DNA from: Candidatus Latescibacterota bacterium
Lineage (GTDB): Bacteria; Latescibacterota; UBA2968
Assembly: GCA_022823725.1 (NCBI GenBank)
Contig: JAJEHL010000049.1
Coordinates: forward strand, 248,001-312,000
Length of the DNA: 64,000 bases
Reading direction: 5' to 3'
This document shows positions 1-8,931 of this stretch, piece by piece (position 1 is the first letter of the stretch; every line of letters begins with the position of its first letter). Made by a program: the position numbers and the translations under genes. Below the pieces are notes generated by a model. It was given only the letters and a program-made list of their open reading frames with translations, was not told the DNA's origin and did no database searches.

Positions 1-2
1 GA

Positions 3-1541
3 GAAGATTTTGACAATACCAAGAGCCGCTTTCTCGAGTTTGTGGCCGATGGTTTTGAGTTGGGTAAAAATGTGAAGCCGTGGACGCTGAACCTGTATGT
101 GCAGGACAAGATCGAGTACGGTGGTCTGGTGGCTAACTTGGGTTTGCGCTGGGATTATTACAATTTTGGGCGCAATGGCTCAATGGGAGAGGCACTGGGC
201 AAATCGCCGATGTACAGCACGTTTACGCGGGCGCGGTATGAGATGGATCATCTGGATAGTTCCACGCCAACGATGACGGCATTGAGCCCGCGCGTGGGTC
301 TGTCGCATCCGATTACAGACCGTCTGGCAGCGCACTATTTTATAGGTCGGTCACATGTCTTTCCCGTGCTTCTCGAAACACATCGCAGACAGTTTTCAAG
401 TGAGGCACCGGACAATGACCTCAACGGCAATGGGAGGATCGACGATACCGAAAAGTGGAATGCTATGGAAGTGCATACCACGGCGCGGCAGCCGTCCGAT
501 GGCATGAAACCCCAGCGCACGACGAGTATGGAAATGGGGGTGGATTGGAACTTTGTGGCTGATTATACGGCCAGTATTACGGCACACTATCGGCGCGATG
601 AAGGGCTGTACGCCAGCAATAATATTTCCTATTGGGTAGATCCGCTCAAAGGGCAGTCTGCTCAGGTCAACGCCATACGCAATACCTATTGGCAAACGGC
701 GCGCGGCCTCGAATTGTCGCTGAAAAAGACGTTTAGCAATAATTTCCAGTTCAATTTGTCCTATAATGCCGAATGGGTGCGCGATCCGGGTGGCATTCAC
801 TACGGAAAGCACTCTGCGAACTGGTATATACTTCCCGATGCCGATTTTATTGGCGCTGGACACTACTGGACCGATTGGGAAGTGCAACCCGATGGTTCGG
901 AGAGACCCGTGCCGCTCACATCTGAACAAGTGGCTGATATCAGTGCCAGAGCCGAGGCAAATATCGTGTCGTGGACCGAACAGGCCGGGTCACAGGGGCC
1001 GGGGGCAGGTCCGTGGCAGCCGCCTATTAAGACCAATGAGAATGGGATATGGACAGCTTCAAATGGGCAGGTTTTTTCTGCTGAGCCTACCAGTGGACAG
1101 CGCAGGAATCAGTTGTCGCTTCAGTTGTATTATGCCACGCCGATGGCTTATGGACCCAAAATGGGGGCGATCAATCCATTTGGGGGGCTGCGCGTGAGCA
1201 TGATCTACCGCATTTTCAGTGGCGAGCCGTTTGAATATGTTCCCCCGGTTGGCCCGCGCGAATTTCGCACAGGGACACCCGTGATGAAGACGGATCTGTA
1301 CGCAGCCAAAGATTTTCGAAATATTGGCAATTTGCGCCCCACGCTATTTGTGGAAGTGAATAATTTGTTCAATGAAAAGAGCACTGAGAGCCGAAACTCA
1401 GATTTCACTTATGTACAGTACGGGTTGCGGCTCCCCCCGCCAGATGATACCGAGTATTTGCTTTATGGCGATCCAAGCGAAGCCACGCGCTACAGGTACA
1501 ATCCGCGCGAAGTGGAAATCGGTCTGGAAATTCAGTTTTGA
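3..1541 (+). CDS. TonB-dependent receptor, C-terminal part (5' end outside window)
   Basis: The frame is open from the left edge, so about 512 residues of the C-terminal half of an outer-membrane beta-barrel are seen; signal peptide, plug and any TonB box lie outside. It matches the receptor at 39559-42687 in order and motif: a YVQDK-x-E strand, a SPRVGLSHPITD strand, a VDWNF/YTASITAHY strand, a FVEVNNLFNEK strand near the end and a C-terminal aromatic residue (IQF). Codons at 417-452 encode a complete 12-residue EF-hand loop (DLNGNGRIDDTE) inserted in the barrel, probably in an external loop. It is the first gene of a cassette with the secreted protein at 1560 and the PorV-like protein at 3946. 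Substrate unknown; no SusD-like gene follows, so it is not a classical SusCD pair. Confidence 0.85.
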   Translation, partial: EDFDNTKSRFLEFVADGFELGKNVKPWTLNLYVQDKIEYGGLVANLGLRWDYYNFGRNGSMGEALGKSPMYSTFTRARYEMDHLDSSTPTMTALSPRVGLSHPITDRLAAHYFIGRSHVFPVLLETHRRQFSSEAPDNDLNGNGRIDDTEKWNAMEVHTTARQPSDGMKPQRTTSMEMGVDWNFVADYTASITAHYRRDEGLYASNNISYWVDPLKGQSAQVNAIRNTYWQTARGLELSLKKTFSNNFQFNLSYNAEWVRDPGGIHYGKHSANWYILPDADFIGAGHYWTDWEVQPDGSERPVPLTSEQVADISARAEANIVSWTEQAGSQGPGAGPWQPPIKTNENGIWTASNGQVFSAEPTSGQRRNQLSLQLYYATPMAYGPKMGAINPFGGLRVSMIYRIFSGEPFEYVPPVGPREFRTGTPVMKTDLYAAKDFRNIGNLRPTLFVEVNNLFNEKSTESRNSDFTYVQYGLRLPPPDDTEYLLYGDPSEATRYRYNPREVEIGLEIQF

Positions 1542-1559
1542 AAATTGGAGGATAGTGAT

Positions 1560-3935
1560 ATGAACAGGAAATTTCTCGCTGCTGTCCTGATGATAGTGGT
1601 TGTCGGGTGGGCATTTAATGTCTATTCCCTGGACACGCAGAATATGCGACAACTCACCCGAGGGCAACTCTGGACCGGATTTCGCAATGAAGGTACTCAG
1701 GGCGGTGTCTGGGACGACCGAAGTTCTCGTGGTGCACCCCGCTTGACGTATCCGGGAATGGGCAATGGTCTTATGCTCAACATGGCGGGTGCTGACTATA
1801 TCGAGTATTTTGGAAAGAAGAATGGTTTTAGCTGGGCAGAGCAAAAGCAAGAAGCGCAAAATTTGTCGGGCGGGGAAGGTATATGGGTGTTGACCAATGT
1901 CGGCGGCGAATACGGGGTGTCGTATTCGGGGCCGTGGACGCCCTCGGCGGATATTGCGCCGATGTATTACGATATTGCCAACAGCCCCGAAGCCAATTGG
2001 GGGTATCAAGTCGAAGTGCCGTCCCATGGCGTGGGCGCGGGAGCAATTATGCCCAACTGGTATCCCGGTGCAGCATTGCAAACCGATGCGCCGAGAACAG
2101 GTGTGCCCTATGAAATCCTCAATCATCGGTGGGGGCAGTACATGGACGCCGATAAGGACGATCGCGCAGAAGATATCGTTTTTAGCAAATGGACGACCAA
2201 ACACGGTGTTACCATTACGCGCAAAGCTATGGCCTGGAGTTATCAAGGGTTTGACGATTTCTTCATTTTGGAAGTGGAATTTGAGAACACGGGTGATTCC
2301 GATGGCGATGGCGTAGCAGATGTGAACGGAGGTGCGGGATACAATCTAACCGATGCGTATTTTGCATTTGTTCAGGGGTTTACCGTGAGCATGTCGGGCG
2401 ATGGCAATAACCACAGCATGAGCGCGGGGATGCCCGGGCAATATACACCGCAAGACGACCACTTCCGCTATACGGGAGCGCCGAATTACAACGGTCCTGC
2501 TGAATACGTGGATCTGAAGCTCAGCTATCAGTGGGATGGGGATGATCCCACCAAATCACAGGAAGACACGGGCCAACCCATTGATATTGAAAGTGTACAC
2601 GGCAATGCCAAGCGGTTGCCCGGCGGTATATCTGATGGACAATTGCGGGCACCCCAATACGTGGGTGTCGCACCATTGGCCTATCGCGATAGCGGACCGT
2701 CTCATCTGTTCAATGCCAATGATCAGGGCAAATACGTGAATCCCGTTGGCGAACAGCCTCGTACAGTCAAGTGGTACGAGACCGACCGCTTCTGGGGCTT
2801 GCGCACCAAATTGCCCAATTTGTCGAGCGATTCCGAACAGGGCATATACGAGGCATTTTCCGGTGCGACAGATAACAATCCCACAACGGTAACGGGCTTT
2901 GCGAATGTGCAGACTTACGGGCCGTACAATCTGGCTGTAGGCGAGAAGACCAAGGTGGTGGTGGCTTATGTCGCTGCATCGGGTGCGCAGGCAATCTCGC
3001 GGCCCGGTCAATCTGCCTATGCTATTGATATTCAATCATTTTGCCTGGATGGCATACCTCTGGAAGAATCGGTGCGCCTCGACCGCTTGAAACAGGGTGA
3101 GGGTGCTTTGATCGCACATCTGGAGGCCGCGCAATTTGCGTACGATAATATGTACGACCTGCCCGATTATCCTCCCGATGTCATGTTCACGCCCGGAGTC
3201 AATCAGGATGCGGAAATTACATTGACATGGAACGATGGCGTCGAATCATCGGCACATCCCGATTTTGGCGATCCCGATGTGGTGGGATATCGCGTGTTCC
3301 GATCTGCTTATCAGGAATTTGGCCCCTGGGAACACGTCGGTACGGTTACGGCAGGCACAAGCGGAACCACATGGGACTATTCGGGGGGGCAATACGTGTG
3401 GCGCGATAATACGGCAGTTGCCGGGTTCCGGTATTTTTACAATGTGCGGGCTTTTGCCAAACCGCGCGATTCGTGGAGCAATGGCATGTCGAGTATGGCT
3501 GATTTGCCCGCAGAAGTGCAGGGGCATTTACAGGCTGGACTCGAAGGTGGATATTCTGCGCCTGAACACCGCGTGAACCTGGACCTCAGTCCGTTTCAGC
3601 CCGGGCTGGCACCATCCTGGCCGGAGAAGCGCGTGCGCGTGGTGCCCAATCCGTTCAGTTTGTCGGAATCGGCTTATAATTACCAGAGTTCAAAAAAGAT
3701 CCGCTTTCTGGGATTGCCCCCCAAAAGTCGCGTGCTGATCTTCAATGTGGCGGGTGATATTGTGGGCGAAATCCTGCACGACGATGCCAGTTCAGGCGAA
3801 GCGTCGTGGTTCCAAATTGAACGCAATGTGACTGCGCCGGATGTGGCCAGCGGAATTTATTTTTACGTCGTTGAATCACTGACGCCCGAAAGTATGGGGC
3901 AAACGGTGACAGGGACGTTTTACATTTTGAGATAG
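1560..3935 (+). CDS. Secreted cargo-like protein with fibronectin-like region and T9SS-like C-terminal module
   Basis: 791 aa. The start is the ATG at 1560, preceded by GGAGG at about 1546; an upstream in-frame TTG lacks a proper site. It has an N-terminal signal peptide (MNRKFLAAVLMIVVVGW). Near residue 245 is a DSDGDGVADVNGG calcium-type loop. A fibronectin-III-like stretch lies around residues 540-640. The last 100 residues (VVPNPF, then IRFLGLPP, VLIFNVAGDIV and GIYFYVV) have the layout of type IX secretion type A sorting domains and FlgD-like Ig folds. The paralogue at 42754-45219 has the same order of features. The gene lies 18 bp after the receptor and 10 bp before the PorV-like gene. 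The role is inferred as a surface or secreted partner of the receptor; no enzymatic motif was recognised. Confidence 0.75.
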   Translation: MNRKFLAAVLMIVVVGWAFNVYSLDTQNMRQLTRGQLWTGFRNEGTQGGVWDDRSSRGAPRLTYPGMGNGLMLNMAGADYIEYFGKKNGFSWAEQKQEAQNLSGGEGIWVLTNVGGEYGVSYSGPWTPSADIAPMYYDIANSPEANWGYQVEVPSHGVGAGAIMPNWYPGAALQTDAPRTGVPYEILNHRWGQYMDADKDDRAEDIVFSKWTTKHGVTITRKAMAWSYQGFDDFFILEVEFENTGDSDGDGVADVNGGAGYNLTDAYFAFVQGFTVSMSGDGNNHSMSAGMPGQYTPQDDHFRYTGAPNYNGPAEYVDLKLSYQWDGDDPTKSQEDTGQPIDIESVHGNAKRLPGGISDGQLRAPQYVGVAPLAYRDSGPSHLFNANDQGKYVNPVGEQPRTVKWYETDRFWGLRTKLPNLSSDSEQGIYEAFSGATDNNPTTVTGFANVQTYGPYNLAVGEKTKVVVAYVAASGAQAISRPGQSAYAIDIQSFCLDGIPLEESVRLDRLKQGEGALIAHLEAAQFAYDNMYDLPDYPPDVMFTPGVNQDAEITLTWNDGVESSAHPDFGDPDVVGYRVFRSAYQEFGPWEHVGTVTAGTSGTTWDYSGGQYVWRDNTAVAGFRYFYNVRAFAKPRDSWSNGMSSMADLPAEVQGHLQAGLEGGYSAPEHRVNLDLSPFQPGLAPSWPEKRVRVVPNPFSLSESAYNYQSSKKIRFLGLPPKSRVLIFNVAGDIVGEILHDDASSGEASWFQIERNVTAPDVASGIYFYVVESLTPESMGQTVTGTFYILR

Positions 3936-3945
3936 GGAGCCTGAC

Positions 3946-4908
3946 ATGAACAAACGAATATTACTGGTGTTGATGCTGGTGGTCGGGCTGATGACAGGAC
4001 CGGCCTTTGCACAGTCGGATTTTGGCGAATACGGTACGATTTTGCCAGTGAAGGGCCAGTCGTCGCTGGCGTTTCTCAAAATCGGTGCCTCGCCCCGAGC
4101 CGTGGCTATGGGCGAGGCCTTTGTCGCGATGAACGGCGGTATTGATGCGTCTTTTTACAATCCCGGTGCATTGGGATTTGTTTCGGGCGGCGAGTACGCG
4201 CTGTCATACACGCGCTGGCTGGTCAATTCGGGATTGTATTCAGGGGCGTTAGCTTATAAATGGGGCGGCAATACGTTTGGCGTTTCAATTGTGAGCTTTG
4301 TGCCCGAAGAGGTGGAAGAAACGACAATTTTTCAGGCCACAGGTACCGGGCGCATGATCCAGGGCGGCGACACAGCCATTGGGTTTATGTTTGCGCGTCA
4401 GATGACCGATAAAGTGTCCTGGGGTGTGCAGGCGCGGTGGGTTCAGGAAGATCTGGTGCTCAAAACGACAAGTACATTTCAGTTTGATCTGGGTATTTCG
4501 GCATATACGGGCTATCGCAGTTTGCGTATTGCTGCTGCCGCGCGCAATGTGGGTACTGAGATTACTGTGGAAACAGAGCAGTTTTCACCGCCGATCAATT
4601 TCAATTTTGGGCTGGCAGGTGAAGCCTATGGTGAGCAAGGCGACCCGACGTATTTGACGCTTGCAGCCGAGACCATTATGGCTACTGATTACGGCCAGCG
4701 GTGGCATTTTGGCGGTGAGTTGTGGATTGCCAATATGCTCGCATTGCGCGGTGGGTATAAGGTCAACTACGATGTGGAAGATTACAGTCTGGGCGCTGGC
4801 CTGAAGTACGATTTTGGTGGGCGCGATATCCGCGTAGATCTGTCGTATAGCGATGGTGGCGTGTATTTCGATGCACCGCTGCGCATTGCTGTTAGTGGGT
4901 CGTTTTAA
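3946..4908 (+). CDS. PorV/PorQ-family outer-membrane protein
   Basis: 320 aa with a signal peptide ending near AFAQ. The mature part opens with the family signature: FLKIGASPRAVAMGEAFVA, then a Gly/Asn-rich FYNPGAL turn, then SYTRWLVNSGLYSGALAY. It ends as a barrel strand (LRIAVSGSF). PorV-type proteins are FadL-like barrels that carry C-terminal-domain cargo in type IX secretion. No other secretion component is present here, so cargo shuttling is inferred from the family and from the neighbour at 1560, which has a sorting-like C terminus. The paralogue at 45267-46211 sits in the same position of a second cassette. ATG at 3946 with GGAG upstream (gggagcctgac). A terminator follows at 4954. 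Confidence 0.85.
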   Translation: MNKRILLVLMLVVGLMTGPAFAQSDFGEYGTILPVKGQSSLAFLKIGASPRAVAMGEAFVAMNGGIDASFYNPGALGFVSGGEYALSYTRWLVNSGLYSGALAYKWGGNTFGVSIVSFVPEEVEETTIFQATGTGRMIQGGDTAIGFMFARQMTDKVSWGVQARWVQEDLVLKTTSTFQFDLGISAYTGYRSLRIAAAARNVGTEITVETEQFSPPINFNFGLAGEAYGEQGDPTYLTLAAETIMATDYGQRWHFGGELWIANMLALRGGYKVNYDVEDYSLGAGLKYDFGGRDIRVDLSYSDGGVYFDAPLRIAVSGSF

Positions 4909-4953
4909 TAGCGGTCTGTGAGTAGATCGCTGATAGATCCTGAACCACAACCG

Positions 4954-4995
4954 GTGTGTGCAGGGGATGGATTCCTTGCACACACTTTCTTTTTG
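4954..4995 (+). terminator. Rho-independent terminator after the first receptor cassette
   Basis: The 12-bp arms 4954-4965 and 4974-4985 (GTGTGTGCA core, one G-U pair) enclose an 8-nt loop and are followed by a T-rich tract at 4986-4994. It closes the 1-4908 operon and separates it from the gene at 5041. Confidence 0.8.
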
Positions 4996-5040
4996 AGGTA
5001 CATTGCGCGGGAAATTCCCTCACTTTTTTGAGAGATTGCG

Positions 5041-7017
5041 ATGGCCGAATTGAAAGCTATGGATCGGGATTTGCACCCGGAGAGCAAACATCTGAGCGTG
5101 ACCACACGCGCCTTTTGCGTGGGGATTGCGGTCGCGTTTCTGGTGAATTTGTTGCCCGCTTATTCGGCATATATCGTGCATTCGTCGCGTATGGTTTTTG
5201 CCCATTTGCCCATGGCGACTATGGTGGTTTTTACGGTGCTGGCGTGGCCGTTGAATGTTCTGATGGCGCGGGTAAAGCCGCAATGGGCACTGTCGCAGGG
5301 CGAGATGGTGGTGGTTTTTTCGATGGGGTGGATTGCAGGGGCTGTGCCTGCGGCGAATTTTATGGGTTTGTTTATCGGGGGGATTGCCGCGCCTTATTAT
5401 TATGCCTCGCCCGAGAATCAGTGGGGCGATTATTTGTTGGATGGGTTGCCCAAATGGGCCGCGCCGCCCAATGACGCCAGGCAGATGACGTATTTTTTTG
5501 AAGGCAAACCCCCTGGTGTTGGTATTCCCTGGGATGCGTGGATGACGCCGCTTGTGTGGTGGGGCGTTTTTCTAATTGCGCTGGCGCTGGTGAGTGTGGC
5601 GCTGATGGCCGTGTTGCGGCGGCAGTGGGTGGATCGAGAACGCCTGCCTTTTCCCTTAGCCGAAGCACCGCTGACGATGTTGGAGGAGGTTGAGGCAGGA
5701 AAATACAGGCTCCTGCATTCTCGCTTGTTCTGGGTTGGACTGACCATTCCCGTAGTTGTGGTGGTGTGGAATATCGTGGGTTATTTTTGGCACACATTTC
5801 CACCTATTCCGTTGATGGATAGATGGGCTTTGCCACTTGGACGCGGGTTTCCAAGTGTTACGATCAAATTGAATTTTTTTGTGCTGGGGTTCGCCTTTTT
5901 TACCAATCTCGATGTGTTGTTCAGTTTGTGGTTTTTTTACGCGCTGGGCATTGTGCAAACCGGTGTTTTTGACCGTCTGGGATATACTATTGGCGCGTCT
6001 GATATTTGGGGGTCCCGCGGTGGTGCGGCATTGGGCTGGCAGGCGATGGGGGCTTTTTTTGCTTTTACGGCGTTGAGTATGTGGATGGCGCGCGCGCATT
6101 TGCAGGATGTGTGGCGCAAGGCGATGCGCGGCGATGATGCCGTGGATGATTCGGGTGAGTTGTTGTCTTATCGGGCGGCGGTGTGGGGTATTATTGTGGG
6201 ATCGGCGTTTCTCTTTTTCTGGCTGTGGCACTCGGGCATGTCCGCTCTGGTGGCTGGTGTTTTTCTTTTTGCGCTGATTTTGATGACGGTGGGTGTGACG
6301 CGGTTTGTGGCCGAGTCGGGATTGGCTTATGCGCGGATGCCTATTACGCCGCAGAGTTTTACTTTTTATACGATTGGTATTCGGCAGATGGATACCAATA
6401 GTGCCGCGTCTCTGGCGCTGTCTTATTCGACGTTTGGCCTGGGCAATACTTTCGGTGCTTCTACGCTGGCACATATTGCACAGATGGGCGCGAGGCTCAA
6501 GCTCAAGACCCGTTCGCTATTCTGGACAACGATGTGCGCTCTGGTGGTGTCGATGATTATTTCGGCGGTGTTCACGCTGTACCTGGGTTACATGTATGGC
6601 GCGTACAATTTTAATGTTTATACGTTTAATTCCGGGAATGTGGTGATTTTTAGCAATGTGGTGAAAAAATTGCAAAATCCCTTTGGCATCAGTCTGGATA
6701 GGCTGATGTTTTTTGGTATTGGTGCGGCTCTCACTGCTGTGTGTGGTTTTTTGCGCTATCGGTTTTTGCGGTGGCCGTTGAGTCCCATTGGGTTGACTGT
6801 GTTTACAACGGGTATTTTGCAGCGGCAGGTGTTTACGGTTTTTGTAGCGTGGATGGTTAAATCCGTTTTGTTAAAAATTGGCGGTATTGGGCTTTATCGG
6901 CAATCTCTGCCTTTGTTTATGGGGCTGATGCTCGGTTATGTTCTCGGTATTGGATTGATTTTTATTGTGGATGTGTTGTTTTTCTTTGGGCAAGGGCATC
7001 TGGTGCATCATTGGTGA
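5041..7017 (+). CDS. Polytopic membrane protein, DUF6785-like (copy 1)
   Basis: 658 aa, hydrophobic through most of its length with a dozen or more likely membrane segments and a short cytosolic N terminus. Blocks shared with three paralogues in this window (29151, 53015, 62891) are: YYASPENQW (about residue 121), FFEGKPPGVGIPW (about 152), LRRQWVDRERLPFPLAE (about 191), NLDVLFSLWFFY (about 288), a VAESGLAYARMPITPQ block in the second half and a C-terminal LYRQSLPLFMGLMLGY. I believe this is the family called DUF6785 (with DUF6784), whose function is unknown; the fold suggests a transporter or a membrane scaffold. ATG at 5041 with a weak GAGAG site. The symporter gene follows after a repeat-bearing gap. 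Confidence 0.75.
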   Translation: MAELKAMDRDLHPESKHLSVTTRAFCVGIAVAFLVNLLPAYSAYIVHSSRMVFAHLPMATMVVFTVLAWPLNVLMARVKPQWALSQGEMVVVFSMGWIAGAVPAANFMGLFIGGIAAPYYYASPENQWGDYLLDGLPKWAAPPNDARQMTYFFEGKPPGVGIPWDAWMTPLVWWGVFLIALALVSVALMAVLRRQWVDRERLPFPLAEAPLTMLEEVEAGKYRLLHSRLFWVGLTIPVVVVVWNIVGYFWHTFPPIPLMDRWALPLGRGFPSVTIKLNFFVLGFAFFTNLDVLFSLWFFYALGIVQTGVFDRLGYTIGASDIWGSRGGAALGWQAMGAFFAFTALSMWMARAHLQDVWRKAMRGDDAVDDSGELLSYRAAVWGIIVGSAFLFFWLWHSGMSALVAGVFLFALILMTVGVTRFVAESGLAYARMPITPQSFTFYTIGIRQMDTNSAASLALSYSTFGLGNTFGASTLAHIAQMGARLKLKTRSLFWTTMCALVVSMIISAVFTLYLGYMYGAYNFNVYTFNSGNVVIFSNVVKKLQNPFGISLDRLMFFGIGAALTAVCGFLRYRFLRWPLSPIGLTVFTTGILQRQVFTVFVAWMVKSVLLKIGGIGLYRQSLPLFMGLMLGYVLGIGLIFIVDVLFFFGQGHLVHHW

Positions 7018-7039
7018 TGGCGTGTTCAGCTATTAGTCC

Positions 7040-7118
7040 TTTCCTCTCCGTCATTACTGGCGTTGTGCCTACGGCGTGCCGGCAGGCTTAAAGCCGGAAT
7101 CCACAATCGCTGATAGCT
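7040..7118. repeat. Degenerate dispersed REP-like repeat
   Basis: Non-coding sequence between two genes with the pattern CCGTCATTACTGGCG, a GCCGGC...GCCGG inverted pair around 7078-7100, and GGAATCCA. It resembles the motif at 11822-11862 (CGTCACTCCTGCGCAGGC and GAGTCCA). It looks like a worn intergenic palindromic repeat. Confidence 0.5.
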
Positions 7119-7135
7119 AATCGGAGAATTTTTAT

Positions 7136-8896
7136 ATGAGTGAAGCATCGGTTGAGTACGTTGTGATCGGATGTTATTTGGCCGTGCTGGTTGGGGTAGG
7201 GATGGTGTTTCGCCGTTTTAATGAAAATGTGAGTGATTATTTTCGAAACGGTTGTAAGGGCACCTGGTGGCTGGTGGGGTCGAGTGCGTTTATGACGGCG
7301 TTTAGTGCGTGGACTTTTTCGGGCGCGGCGGGTGCGGCGTATGAAGCTGGCTGGAGTGTGCTGGTGATTTATCTGGCAAATTCAGTGGGTTTTGCGATTA
7401 ATGGTTTGTTTCTCGCCAAATGGTTTCGACAGATCCGGGCTATTACGGGTCCAGAGGTCATTCGCTTGCGCTTTGGCATTCCGACGCAACAATTTTACGC
7501 GTGGATGTCATTTGTTATGCAAACTCTGTATTCGTCGCTGCATCTTCTGGGGTTGGCGATTTTTTGTTCGGCGGTGTTTGGATATAAAATAGAGCAGGTG
7601 ATCGTGGTGGTGGGCGCGGTGGTGTTGCTCTATTCGCTGATCGGCGGTAGCTGGGCGGTGACGGCTACGGATTTTCTGCAGACGCTTATCCTCATTCCCA
7701 TTACTATTCTGGTGGGGGCGTTGTGTCTGGTGAAGCTCGGCGGCGTGGGTGCGCTGTTTCAGGGGATTCAGGATATGGGGCTGTCGTCGGCTTACGGTGT
7801 GTTTAACGCACCCGACCAGTTTCCGCTGCGTGCTTATACGTATGCGTGGGCTATCGCAATGTTGCTGAAGAATGTGATTGGCTACAATACGCTCACGTCG
7901 GCACAGCGGTATTTTTTGGTGAAGGATGGACGCGAGGCGCAAAAGGCGGCGTGGCTGGGTTTTATTCTGATGACCGCGGGTGCATTTTTGTGGTTTATTC
8001 CGCCGATGACTGCGCGGCTTTTGTTCCACGCCGAGGTGATGGCGGTCGATATTCCCAAGGCTGCGGAAGCTGCGTATGCAATTGCGAGTTTGAATGTGTT
8101 GCCGCTGGGCATGACGGGGCTGATGGTGGTGGCGATGTTTGCAGCGACGATGAGTTCGATGGATTCGGGGTTGAATCGCAATGCGGCGATTTTTACGAAT
8201 GATATTTATCCGACGCTGTGCCGGTTGTTTGGGAGAGCAGCTATGCAGGGCAAAAGTCTGATGCGGTTGGGGCAGGTGTTTTCAGCGGTGTTTGGGGTGT
8301 GTATTGTGAGTATTGCCACGTATTTTGCGAATACAGAGGGCCGAGGGGTGTTTGAACATATGTTGAATATTGGCGCATTGCTGGCACTGCCGATGGCTGT
8401 CCCTGCGCTGATGGGGCTGTTTATTCGCACGTCGCCGAGTTGGGCGGCTATTGTGACGGTGTGTGTGACGTTGATTCCATCTGCAATCGGTTTTTTCAGC
8501 GCGGAACTCTTTGGCGAGACCTGGTCATTTCAGCAGAAGGTGTTTGTCAATCTCACCGTGGGGATAGTGGTTTATTTGTTGACGATGCCGTTCTGGAATC
8601 GTACAACGGAAGTTTATAAAAAGCAGGCGCAGGACTTTTTTGATCGCATGCTGACACCGGTTGATTTTGAGAAAGAGATCGGCGTGCCAAATGATTTGCG
8701 TCAGCTCAAAATTATCGGTAGTTTTGCTGCAGTTATTGGTGGGGTAATTTGCGCGCTCGTCTTGTTGCCCAATCCACTGATCGGACGCCTGGGGATTTTG
8801 TTTGTGGGCGGTTTTGTGTTGGGCGTTGGTGGTGTGTTTATCTGGTTGGGACAGCGCAGCGAGTTGGAGACCTCGCGGATTGAGGCGGCGGATTGA
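7136..8896 (+). CDS. Sodium:solute symporter family (SSS) transporter
   Basis: 586 aa with about 13-14 hydrophobic segments. The N-terminal part matches the SSS family: NVSDYFRNGCKGTWWLVGSS, then FMTAFSAWTFSGAAGAAYEAGW, then a FAATMSSMDSGLNRNAAIFT block around residues 330-350, a family hallmark near the sodium site. It likely brings a small organic solute (sugar, acid or similar) across the inner membrane with Na+. ATG at 7136 with CGGAG 9 nt upstream. It is followed after 35 bp by the dehydrogenase at 8932, so uptake and oxidation may be linked. The substrate cannot be read from the sequence. Confidence 0.88.
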   Translation: MSEASVEYVVIGCYLAVLVGVGMVFRRFNENVSDYFRNGCKGTWWLVGSSAFMTAFSAWTFSGAAGAAYEAGWSVLVIYLANSVGFAINGLFLAKWFRQIRAITGPEVIRLRFGIPTQQFYAWMSFVMQTLYSSLHLLGLAIFCSAVFGYKIEQVIVVVGAVVLLYSLIGGSWAVTATDFLQTLILIPITILVGALCLVKLGGVGALFQGIQDMGLSSAYGVFNAPDQFPLRAYTYAWAIAMLLKNVIGYNTLTSAQRYFLVKDGREAQKAAWLGFILMTAGAFLWFIPPMTARLLFHAEVMAVDIPKAAEAAYAIASLNVLPLGMTGLMVVAMFAATMSSMDSGLNRNAAIFTNDIYPTLCRLFGRAAMQGKSLMRLGQVFSAVFGVCIVSIATYFANTEGRGVFEHMLNIGALLALPMAVPALMGLFIRTSPSWAAIVTVCVTLIPSAIGFFSAELFGETWSFQQKVFVNLTVGIVVYLLTMPFWNRTTEVYKKQAQDFFDRMLTPVDFEKEIGVPNDLRQLKIIGSFAAVIGGVICALVLLPNPLIGRLGILFVGGFVLGVGGVFIWLGQRSELETSRIEAAD

Positions 8897-8931
8897 TGAG
8901 ATTAGTGTAATAGTTTCTAAAGGAGGAATGA

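Noticed and set aside
396-929. Long antisense frames inside many genes (for example 396-929, 5656-6474, 53516-54394)
   Set aside because: They mirror the codon pattern of the sense genes, are Arg/His/Pro-rich and lack ribosome sites.
3-4908. A SusCD-type polysaccharide utilisation locus
   Set aside because: No SusD-like lipoprotein and no glycoside hydrolase next to either receptor; the partner genes are a sorting-domain protein and PorV.
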